Source: Desulfurivibrio alkaliphilus (GTDB taxonomy: Bacteria > Desulfobacterota > Desulfobulbia > Desulfobulbales > Desulfurivibrionaceae). Taken from it: a stretch of DNA of 23,329 nucleotides. A program made the translations under genes and the position numbers. Location: assembly GCA_011048585.1 (NCBI GenBank), contig DSDS01000130.1, positions 1-23,329 of the forward strand. Direction: 5' to 3'. Positions 1-6,532 of the stretch are shown here, piece after piece. Below the pieces are notes generated by a model. It was not told the DNA's origin and searched no databases. It was given only the letters and a program-made list of their open reading frames with translations. Within the stretch, counting starts at the first letter, position 1. Each line of letters starts with the position of its first letter.

Positions 1-13
1 GATTTAACGGGCT

Positions 14-121
14 GTAATCGTTCAGCAGTGCCGCAGGTTCGGGCAAGCGGCCAAGCGCCGCGTACCCCGTGTACGTAAGCCTGGCTGATCGCCCGAAGAT
101 GCGGTGCTGCTGAACGATTAC
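14..121. repeat. Large imperfect palindrome downstream of fhs
   Basis: Two 31-base arms (14-44 and 91-121) are reverse complements at 27 of 31 positions. They enclose a 46-base centre that contains a small hairpin, CGTAC (61-65) with GTACG (71-75). The outer 15 bases of the arms (GTAATCGTTCAGCAG) match perfectly. Two of the four mismatches (29/106 and 30/105) are T-G and G-T, so a plus-strand RNA could pair them as wobbles, whereas a minus-strand RNA would have A-C clashes. The right arm ends exactly on the last base of the fhs stop codon, and the first arm bases give fhs a second in-frame stop (TAG then TAA). There is no T-tract on either side, so it is not a standard intrinsic terminator. 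A dispersed REP-like element or a structured RNA element are possible readings. Confidence 0.8.
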
Positions 122-1884
122 TAGAAGACTCCCTTTACCTTGCCGGTATTCACGTCCACGTCGATCCGGCGATAGGCGGGATCGGAAGCGGTGCCGGGCA
201 TCAAACTGATGGTGCCGGCCACCGGGACCACGAAGCCGGCCCCCTTATAGGTGAGGATGTCGCGAACCGGCAGGATCCAGCCCTTGGGCACGCCCTTGAG
301 GGTCGGATCGTGGGAGAGCGAGAGGTGGCTCTTGACCATGCAGGTGCCCATCTCCTTCATCTCCGGGTCGGCCTCCATCCGCTTGAGCTTGGTCTGGGCC
401 TCGGCGGAGTAGCTGACCCCGTCGGCGCCGTAAACTTCCTTGGCGATCAGTTCGATCCGCTTGCCGAGCGGGGTTTCGAGGTCGTAGAGGAAGCGGAAAT
501 CGTTCTCTTCCTCACAGGCATCCACCACCGCGTCGGCAAACTCCAAGGCGCCGTCGCCGCCCTTTTCCCAGTGCCGGGAGAGTGCAACCCGAGCTCCGGC
601 AGCTTCGCAGAGCCGGCGCACCGCCTTGATCTCGTTATCGGTGTCGGTGTAGAAGGCGTTGATGCAGACCACGGGGTTGATCCCGGCCTTCTTGACCGTC
701 TCGATGTGATGGAGCAGGTTCTTGCAACCCTCTTCCACCCAGCCCACGTTCTCCTTGCCGTACTCTTCGGGCATGGGTTTCCCCGGAACGGGGATGGGGG
801 CGCCGCCGTGACACTTGAGGGCCCGGATGGTGGCCACCACCACCGCGCAATGGGGCTTGAGCCCGGAGTAACGGCACTTGAGGTTCCAGAACTTCTCAAA
901 GCCGATATCGGCCCCAAAGCCACTCTCGGTGACGTTGTAATCGGCCAGTTTCAAGGCCACCCGGTCGGCGATGACCGAGCTCTGGCCGATGGCGATGTTG
1001 GCGAAAGGTCCGGCGTGAACCACCACCGGCTGGCCTTCCAGGGTCTGCATCAGGTTGGGATTGAGCGCCTCCACCATCCAGGCGGTCATGGCCCCGGCCA
1101 CATCCAGGTCGGTGGTGGTAATCGGCCGGTCCTGCTTGTCGTAGGCCACCACGATCTTACCGATCCGCTCGCGCATGTCCTTGAGATCTTTGGCCACGGA
1201 AAGGATGGCCATGATCTCGGAGCTTACCGCAATAGCAAAGCTGCTCTGCATGGTGAAACCGTCCATCTTGCCGCCCTGGCCGATGGTGATGTTGCGCAGC
1301 GCCTGGGCGCAGTAGTCGATGATCCAGTTGAACTCCACCTTCTTGGGGTGGATATCGAGCCGCTTCAGGCCCCGCTTGGCCAATTGCTCGTCGGTGTAGT
1401 TGGCCTCGTGCTGCATCCGCGAGGTTAGGGCCACCATTCCCAGGTTGTGGGCGTTCATGATGGCATTGATGTCGCCGGTCAGCCCCAGAGAGAAGGGGGT
1501 CAGCGGGATACACTGGGCCAGGCCGCCGCCGGCCGCCGAACCTTTGATATTCATGGTGGGGCCGCCGGAAGGCTGACGGATAGCCCCGATCACGCTCTTG
1601 TTGCGCTTGCCCAGGCCCTGGACCAGACCCATGGCACAGGTGGATTTGCCCTCACCCAGGGGGGTGGGGGTGATGGCGGTGACATCGACATACTTGCCAT
1701 CCGGTTTATCCTTGCAGCGGTCAAGAATCTTGCGGTAGTCAAGTTTGGCCACGTAGTGGCCATGGGGCAGCAGCTCCGCTTTGTCCAGGCCCAGCTTCTC
1801 GCCCAGCTCATACACGGTTTTCATGCGGCTTTCCGCCTCTTCAGCGATCTCCCAGTCCGCGTGCTTGGTTGGATCAAGCGCCAT
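121..1884 (-). CDS. fhs: Formate--tetrahydrofolate ligase
   Basis: ATP-dependent joining of formate to tetrahydrofolate, giving 10-formyl-THF, in the cytoplasm. It is the formate entry step of the methyl branch of the Wood-Ljungdahl pathway and a source of one-carbon units for purines and thymidylate. The 587-aa product has the normal family length. It carries the ATP-binding loop TPTPLGEGKST near residues 72-82 and the typical RQPSGGPTMNIKGSAAGGG stretch close behind it. The ATG start is supported by AAGGAGGG a few bases upstream. It lies 74 bp downstream of thyX on the same strand, separated by a weak hairpin. Its TAG stop is followed directly by TAA inside the palindrome. Family assignment is secure; whether it works in acetogenesis-like, oxidative or purely biosynthetic direction cannot be told here. 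Confidence 0.97.
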   Translation of the reverse strand: MALDPTKHADWEIAEEAESRMKTVYELGEKLGLDKAELLPHGHYVAKLDYRKILDRCKDKPDGKYVDVTAITPTPLGEGKSTCAMGLVQGLGKRNKSVIGAIRQPSGGPTMNIKGSAAGGGLAQCIPLTPFSLGLTGDINAIMNAHNLGMVALTSRMQHEANYTDEQLAKRGLKRLDIHPKKVEFNWIIDYCAQALRNITIGQGGKMDGFTMQSSFAIAVSSEIMAILSVAKDLKDMRERIGKIVVAYDKQDRPITTTDLDVAGAMTAWMVEALNPNLMQTLEGQPVVVHAGPFANIAIGQSSVIADRVALKLADYNVTESGFGADIGFEKFWNLKCRYSGLKPHCAVVVATIRALKCHGGAPIPVPGKPMPEEYGKENVGWVEEGCKNLLHHIETVKKAGINPVVCINAFYTDTDNEIKAVRRLCEAAGARVALSRHWEKGGDGALEFADAVVDACEEENDFRFLYDLETPLGKRIELIAKEVYGADGVSYSAEAQTKLKRMEADPEMKEMGTCMVKSHLSLSHDPTLKGVPKGWILPVRDILTYKGAGFVVPVAGTISLMPGTASDPAYRRIDVDVNTGKVKGVF

Positions 1885-1916
1885 TGGTACCCTCCTTAAC
1901 AGATTGAAATTTGCAT

Positions 1917-1941
1917 AAAAAGTTGGCCGGAACTATTCCGG
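1917..1941 (-). terminator. Weak hairpin plus T-run between thyX and fhs
   Basis: A perfect 6-bp stem, CCGGAA (1927-1932) with TTCCGG (1936-1941) and a 3-base loop, is followed on the minus strand five bases later by a run of five Ts (1921-1917). The stem is short and the T-run is offset, so this could be a partial terminator or attenuator that lowers fhs expression relative to thyX, or chance. Confidence 0.3.
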
Positions 1942-1958
1942 AACCGTCTGGAACAGTG

Positions 1959-2915
1959 TTACTCCCCTTGGATTCCCGCGAAGATAATCGGATAACGCCG
2001 TTGCATCTCGATCAGCAGCGGATTCATCACCTCCCGCATGGAGGGTTCCGCCGCCCGGGTGGTGCGCAGGCGGAAAATATGCAGCCACTCCAGCAGGTTG
2101 GCATAAACGATGATTTCGGTCTTGCAGGAGTTGGGCAGAACGGTGCGGGCCGCCTGGGGAGAGGCGGTGGTCAGCAACTGCAGATAGATCCGTTCGGTCT
2201 CGACCATGGCCCGCTCCCAGAGGCGATACTCCTCGCTCCCCTCCGCGAAGAAGAGCGGTTTGATAAAGGTTACCTCATTGCCGAACTTATCCTGGGAGTA
2301 GCGGCAGTAACGTTGACTTTCCTGGAGAAAGGAACAGGGCCGATGGCGGACAATTTCGTGGGTCACCGCCCGGTTGGTGACAAAACGGACCGCCAGATAG
2401 CGGTGCTTGGCCAGCAGGTCGGCGGACAACTCCTCCACCTCGGCTAAAGAGATCTTTTCCACCTCCACCCCGGTCTGGGCCAGAAAACCACGCCGGCCGG
2501 CCAGATCAAAAAAAAACAGCGGATAACGACCGGCGAGAAAGGCGGTAACCCCCTTGATCAGCTTGACGTTGGGGTGGGACTGGAAAAGCTCGCGGAAGGC
2601 CCGGACGGTGCCGCTGAGCAGCAGGTTCTTCTCCCGCTTGTCGGGCCGGTCCAGCTGGAGAAATTTGGGCTGAATCGCCAGGAACTGGTCGATGATCGCC
2701 TCGGTCTCGCAGCGTACCCGCAGGGTAAGGGCCGCCATCTCCATCACCGAGTTGTGACCATGCTCCATCACCTTGCGGATAAAGGGCTCGGTGGAATCAG
2801 CGTTGATCTTCTCCTCGCTCTTGTAACAGAGCCGGCCGCAAAACTCGATCCGCCGGGCCATACTCTGCCGGTCAAGCTCATCAAGTATGGTAAACGACGC
2901 CGGAACGATTCGCAT
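1959..2915 (-). CDS. thyX: FAD-dependent thymidylate synthase ThyX
   Basis: Makes dTMP from dUMP using methylene-THF as carbon donor and reduced FAD/NADPH as reductant, so THF rather than DHF is released. The family signature RHRx7S is present at residues 190-200 (RHRPCSFLQES, then QR), which is the FAD/dUMP-binding motif. At 318 aa it is longer than the 220-250 aa of many ThyX proteins. The extra length lies mainly in the first half, where residues 85-165 look like an insertion. ATG is preceded by GGAGG 9 bases upstream. It starts 18 bp after nifS and is followed by fhs, so it probably belongs to the nifU-nifS-thyX-fhs transcript. ThyX and fhs share the folate pool. The family call is firm. 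Confidence 0.93.
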   Translation of the reverse strand: MRIVPASFTILDELDRQSMARRIEFCGRLCYKSEEKINADSTEPFIRKVMEHGHNSVMEMAALTLRVRCETEAIIDQFLAIQPKFLQLDRPDKREKNLLLSGTVRAFRELFQSHPNVKLIKGVTAFLAGRYPLFFFDLAGRRGFLAQTGVEVEKISLAEVEELSADLLAKHRYLAVRFVTNRAVTHEIVRHRPCSFLQESQRYCRYSQDKFGNEVTFIKPLFFAEGSEEYRLWERAMVETERIYLQLLTTASPQAARTVLPNSCKTEIIVYANLLEWLHIFRLRTTRAAEPSMREVMNPLLIEMQRRYPIIFAGIQGE

Positions 2916-2933
2916 AACCCTATCCCTCCAATC

Positions 2934-4172
2934 TCAGGAGCAGGAGCAAGGGCAGCTGGCTCCGCCCACCGCTCCCTGGTGGCTGGATTGCCAAAACGGC
3001 GACATTTCGCGCAGTTTGGCGATAATGCCGGGCAGCTTCTCGACAACGAAATCCACTTCCGCTTCGGTATTGTAGACGCTGAGGCTGAGCCGCACCGAAC
3101 CGTGGGCGGCGGTGAAGGGCACCCCCATGGCCCGCATCACGTGGGAAGGCTCCAGCGAGCCGGAGGTGCAGGCCGAACCGGAGGAGGCGCAGATGCCGTA
3201 CTGGTCGAGATGGAGCAGAATCGCCTCCCCTTCCACATACTCGAAACTGATATTGGTGGTGTTGGGCAGCCGCTTTTGAGGATGGCCATTGAGCAGGGAA
3301 CTGGGGATTTGGGCCAGCAAGCCCCGCTCCAGCTTGTCCCGCAGGGCCCGTACCCGGCCATTCTCCTCCTCCATCCGGTCGGCGGCCAGCTCACAGGCCC
3401 GGCCCAGCCCGACAATGGCGGCCACGTTTTCGGTCCCACCCCGGCGCCCCTTCTCCTGATGCCCCCCGATGATCAGCGGCGCGAACGGAGCACCCTTGCG
3501 GACGTAGAGTACCCCGATCCCCTTGGGGGCGTGGAGTTTATGGCCGGAGATGGAGAGAAAATCGATGACCGAGTCAGCCAGGTTGATGGGAATTTTACCC
3601 ACCGCCTGGACCGCGTCGGTATGGAAGAGAATGCCCCGGCTTTTGGCAATCCTGGCCATCTCCTCCACCGGAAAGATCACTCCGGTTTCGTTGTTGGCCC
3701 ACATCACGCTAACCACCGCGGTGTCATCGGCCAGGGCCGCCTCGTACTGCTCCAGATCAAGCATCCCCTCCCGATCCACCGGCAACTGGGTAACCCGGTG
3801 CTTATGGCCGGTAAGGCGGTCAAGATGCTCGCAAAGATTCTTCACCGCGGGATGCTCCACCCGGGTAGTGACAATATGGCGTTTTTCGGAATTGGCCTGC
3901 AAGGCGGCAAGAATGGCGGTGGAGTCACTTTCCGTGCCGCAGCTGGTGAAGATCAACTCCTCGGGCTGGGCCCCGATCAGATCGGCCACCTGGCGGCGGG
4001 CGGCCACCACTTGGCGACCTACCTGACCGCCGAAACTGTGCATGGAGGAGGGGTTGCCGTAAAGATCGGAAAAATAGGGCAACATCGCCTCCAGCACCTC
4101 GGGGGCAACCCGAGTGGTGGCGTTGTTGTCCATGTAGATCACCGGGCGTTGGTCTTGCCTTGCGCTGGTCAT
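2934..4172 (-). CDS. nifS: Cysteine desulfurase NifS
   Basis: PLP enzyme that takes sulfur from cysteine as a persulfide and hands it to the NifU scaffold for Fe-S cluster assembly. The 412-aa product shows the N-terminal YMDNNATT box, the PLP lysine in SGHKLH (Lys212) and the sulfur-carrying cysteine in SSGSACTSGS (Cys335), as in class I (NifS/IscS) desulfurases. It starts 2 bp after the nifU stop; GGAGG in the last codons of nifU serves as ribosome site, so the two are translationally linked. An oddity is a C-terminal extension (residues 392-412) ending SCPCSCS, which adds three closely spaced cysteines (407, 409, 411). No nitrogenase genes are in the window, so a housekeeping or general Fe-S role is as likely as a nitrogenase role. 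Confidence 0.95.
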   Translation of the reverse strand: MTSARQDQRPVIYMDNNATTRVAPEVLEAMLPYFSDLYGNPSSMHSFGGQVGRQVVAARRQVADLIGAQPEELIFTSCGTESDSTAILAALQANSEKRHIVTTRVEHPAVKNLCEHLDRLTGHKHRVTQLPVDREGMLDLEQYEAALADDTAVVSVMWANNETGVIFPVEEMARIAKSRGILFHTDAVQAVGKIPINLADSVIDFLSISGHKLHAPKGIGVLYVRKGAPFAPLIIGGHQEKGRRGGTENVAAIVGLGRACELAADRMEEENGRVRALRDKLERGLLAQIPSSLLNGHPQKRLPNTTNISFEYVEGEAILLHLDQYGICASSGSACTSGSLEPSHVMRAMGVPFTAAHGSVRLSLSVYNTEAEVDFVVEKLPGIIAKLREMSPFWQSSHQGAVGGASCPCSCS

Positions 4173-4174
4173 TG

Positions 4175-5008
4175 TTAGCGGGCCTCCTCGACGATCAGGC
4201 TGTCGAGCACCTGTTCGCGCAATTTTTTTTCGACATACTCCTTGAGGGTGGTCTGGGATTTTTTGCAGGTGCCGCAGGCACCCCGCAGGGCGACGGTCAC
4301 GAAATTACCGTCGAGATCGATCAGTTCAATATCGCCGCCATCCTTGCGCAAGGCCGGCCGGATCTCCCGGTCAAACAACTCCTCGATCAGCTTGATCTTC
4401 TGGATATTGGTCAAACCCCGCTTGCGCTGATCGGGGATGATCTCCTGCACCTCGTGCCGCTCCTCGCGCAGAATCTCCTCCAACCGCTCCACGCAGCGAC
4501 CGCAACCGCCGCCGGCCTTGGTGAAGTTGGTGATCTCCTCCACCGTTTTCAGCTTGCTCTCCTTGATGGCCCGGCGGATCTCCAGGTCGGTGACCCCAAA
4601 GCATTCGCAAACCACCTCCCCCTGAACCATGGGGATCGGCGCCCCCCGGTAGTTGGCAATCGCCGCCTCCAGGGCTTCACGGCCCATCACCGAGCAGTGC
4701 ATCTTCTCCTTGGGCAGACCGCCGAGAAAGTCGGCGATATCCTCGTTGCTTATCCTGGCCGCCTCCTCCAGGGTCAACCCCTTGATCATCTCGGTCAGGG
4801 CCGAGGAGGAGGCAATGGCGCTGGCGCAACCGAAGGTCTTGAACTTGGCGTCGGCGATCCGCTGATCGGGACCGAGTTTAAAAAAGAGCTTAAGGGCATC
4901 ACCACAGGCCAGGGAACCAACCTCACCGACCCCGTCGGCATCGGGAATCTCCCCCACGTTCCGGGGGTTCATAAAATGATCTCTAACCTTGTCCGTATAT
5001 TCCCACAT
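4175..5008 (-). CDS. nifU: Three-domain Fe-S scaffold NifU
   Basis: Scaffold on which Fe-S clusters are built with sulfur from NifS. All three NifU modules are present in 277 aa. The IscU-like domain has Cys35, Cys61 and Cys105, with Asp37. The central BFD-like [2Fe-2S] domain has Cys134, Cys136, Cys169 and Cys172. The C-terminal Nfu domain has the CGTC pair Cys245/Cys248. The spacing closely follows known full-length NifU proteins. I chose the ATG at 5008 because MWEYTDKVRDHF is the normal N-terminus and AAGGAG lies just upstream; the reading frame stays open for 16 more codons but they look non-coding. It heads the nifU-nifS-thyX-fhs run, with a candidate promoter at 5102-5130. Confidence 0.95.
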   Translation of the reverse strand: MWEYTDKVRDHFMNPRNVGEIPDADGVGEVGSLACGDALKLFFKLGPDQRIADAKFKTFGCASAIASSSALTEMIKGLTLEEAARISNEDIADFLGGLPKEKMHCSVMGREALEAAIANYRGAPIPMVQGEVVCECFGVTDLEIRRAIKESKLKTVEEITNFTKAGGGCGRCVERLEEILREERHEVQEIIPDQRKRGLTNIQKIKLIEELFDREIRPALRKDGGDIELIDLDGNFVTVALRGACGTCKKSQTTLKEYVEKKLREQVLDSLIVEEAR

Positions 5009-5101
5009 GGGGGATCTCCTTAAGAAAAAAAGCTTACGCGGATCGGGGAAAAGCACGCAAAAGCGCTGGGCCGCCAGGGAGGTATTTCGGCAAACCCGAG
5101 T

Positions 5102-5130
5102 AGAATAATTTGTCCCGCCTTAAAAATCAA
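5102..5130 (-). promoter_or_regulatory. Candidate sigma-70 promoter for nifU operon
   Basis: Read on the minus strand, TTGATT (5130-5125) and TATTCT (5107-5102) are separated by 17 bases, about 95 bases upstream of the nifU start. This is a fair match to the sigma-70 consensus in an otherwise GC-rich region. I saw no convincing IscR or NifA site beside it. Confidence 0.4.
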
Positions 5131-5165
5131 CGTAAACGTTCCACCTTCTCGCGGAGTTCCTCCCC

Positions 5166-5184
5166 GGGCCGCCATCAGCGGCCC
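5166..5184 (-). terminator. GC hairpin after the rhodanese-MBL gene, no T-tract
   Basis: A perfect 7-bp stem, GGGCCGC with GCGGCCC around a 5-base loop, lies 16 bp beyond the stop codon of the upstream gene. No T-run follows, so termination would not be classical; it could protect the 3' end or only pause polymerase. Whether the nifU transcript begins fresh at 5102-5130 or also receives read-through is open. Confidence 0.3.
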
Positions 5185-5199
5185 ACCGGCAAGCGGCGG

Positions 5200-6384
5200 C
5201 TACTGGCGCAACACCTCGGCGCTGACCCCCACCTTGCCGTAGTTGCTGGCCCCACATTCATTTTTACCCAGGTCCATTATATTGGCCTCCTCGGGGCTGA
5301 CCTTGAGCCAGCCGCCGTTGACCCGGCGAATCTCGGCATAAACCCCGGGTTGGGGCCGCATGTTCTCCTGGATAAATTCGGCAAACTTCTTCTCGTTGGG
5401 CTGGCGAAAGGCGGCCACCTGCCGGCGCAACTCCCCCAACCGACCTCTGATCAGCAGCTCCTTATCGGCCTCCTCCCAGGTGGTGTAGTGGCCGGGCAGG
5501 ACCACGATCTCGTCGCCGAGATGGCGCAGGCGGAGCATCAAGGAGAGGTAGAGCTCCCGGGCCCACTGCTCCCACTTGCCACCCAGATCGGGCCGGCCGG
5601 AAGTGTTGACGAAAATGGTGTCGCCACTCAGCAGGTATTTACCGCCGATCAGATAACAGGTGCTGCCCATGGTGTGGCCGGGGGTATGGAGAGCCTTCAC
5701 TTCGGGGCCGGCCGCCGCGAAACCAAAGGTGTCATTATCCGCCACCGCTTCGTAAGCAAAGTCCGCGCCCTCAAAATCAAGGCGGTTGGCGCCGTTGAGA
5801 CAGCCGGTTTTCTCCACCAGGGCCGGTCCCCCGGAGATATAATCGGCCTGGCGGTGGGTTTCGAAGGTGCGAATGATTGTGGCGCCGTGACTGGCGGCCA
5901 ATTCGATATAGGCCTCGATATTGCGGGAAGGATCGAAAACCATCGCTTCCCGGCCGCTGATCAGCAGGTAGCTGCAGGCAGCCTTGCCGGGCCGATTGAG
6001 CTGATAGAGCAGATAGGGATCGCTCGCGGGATTGACCCGGCGGGGCACCAGCAGGTTGCCCCAACCGACAATGCCCTCCTCCAGATAGCCCACATCGGCA
6101 AAACCGTTGTCAACCAGGATCTCGGCCACATATTTGGCCGACCCCTCCTTGGCGCAGACAATTCGGATCTTCTCCCCGGCGGGGATCCGGGCCAGGCTCT
6201 CCTGCACGTTTTCCATGAAATGAAAATAGGGAATATTGATGTAAGGGAAAAATCGTGGCCCTTCCACACACCAGTTGGCGAAATCTTTCTCGTTGCGCAC
6301 GTCGAGCAGGACAAAGTCCGGGCCTTGGGCGATCTGGTCAAAAAGTTCCATCGCGCTAAAAAGATAAGGTTTGTTGTTACTCAT
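5200..6384 (-). CDS. Rhodanese / metallo-beta-lactamase fusion, persulfide dioxygenase-like
   Basis: A 394-aa two-domain protein. Residues 5-115 are a rhodanese domain with active-site Cys77 in RIVCAKEGSAK. Residues 125-330 are a metallo-beta-lactamase fold of the ETHE1/glyoxalase II type. The usual THxHxDH metal motif reads THRQADY, so His177 and Asp181 remain but the second and third histidines are Gln179 and Tyr182. HTPGH (His237), SGDT (Asp255) and LPGHY (His299) are kept. ETHE1-type dioxygenases bind a single iron through the equivalents of His177, His237 and Asp255, all present here. A role in persulfide oxidation or sulfur transfer is therefore plausible but unproven. The ATG at 6384 has AGGAG 7 bases upstream; the open frame extends further but without a ribosome site. 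It precedes nifU/nifS, which also handle persulfide sulfur. Confidence 0.85.
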   Translation of the reverse strand: MSNNKPYLFSAMELFDQIAQGPDFVLLDVRNEKDFANWCVEGPRFFPYINIPYFHFMENVQESLARIPAGEKIRIVCAKEGSAKYVAEILVDNGFADVGYLEEGIVGWGNLLVPRRVNPASDPYLLYQLNRPGKAACSYLLISGREAMVFDPSRNIEAYIELAASHGATIIRTFETHRQADYISGGPALVEKTGCLNGANRLDFEGADFAYEAVADNDTFGFAAAGPEVKALHTPGHTMGSTCYLIGGKYLLSGDTIFVNTSGRPDLGGKWEQWARELYLSLMLRLRHLGDEIVVLPGHYTTWEEADKELLIRGRLGELRRQVAAFRQPNEKKFAEFIQENMRPQPGVYAEIRRVNGGWLKVSPEEANIMDLGKNECGASNYGKVGVSAEVLRQ

Positions 6385-6420
6385 CGCTTCGCTCCTGAAA
6401 TAAAGTTGTTTTCCATCCTC

Positions 6421-6459
6421 CCGGACCCTGATTCGCCCCGGGTCCGGCTCTGAATCAGA
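6421..6459 (-). promoter_or_regulatory. Inverted repeats in the leader of the rhodanese-MBL gene
   Basis: CCGGACCC (6421-6428) and GGGTCCGG (6440-6447) form a perfect 8-bp stem with an 11-base loop, ending about 25 bases before the ribosome site. Next to it is an 11-bp palindrome, TCTGAATCAGA (6449-6459). These could be a leader-RNA hairpin and a repressor site. No known family of regulator is recognised. Confidence 0.4.
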
Positions 6460-6479
6460 ACTCCAATTACCACGCTCCC

Positions 6480-6530
6480 AATAAATAGTAAAAATATTTA
6501 TTAACAAAAAATAAAAAGGTTCAGCAAGGG
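6480..6530 (-). promoter_or_regulatory. AT-rich promoter-like segment after uvrC
   Basis: About 50 bases are strongly AT-rich in a GC-rich neighbourhood. They include a perfect 8-bp inverted repeat, AATAAATA (6480-6487) and TATTTATT (6495-6502). Several weak -35/-10 pairings are possible on the minus strand (for example TTGCTG, 17 bases, TTAATA), but none stands out. It most likely carries the promoter of the rhodanese-MBL gene. Confidence 0.35.
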
Positions 6531-6532
6531 TT

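Noticed and set aside
310..1428. Long plus-strand open frame opposite fhs
   Set aside because: It is the complement of a well-conserved gene in high-GC DNA. Its composition is His/Gly/Leu-rich with no family resemblance, as in similar frames opposite nifS, uvrC and the large kinase.
2934..5008. Nitrogen fixation island
   Set aside because: NifU and NifS occur widely as general Fe-S proteins, and no nifHDK, nifE/N/B or NifA site is present.
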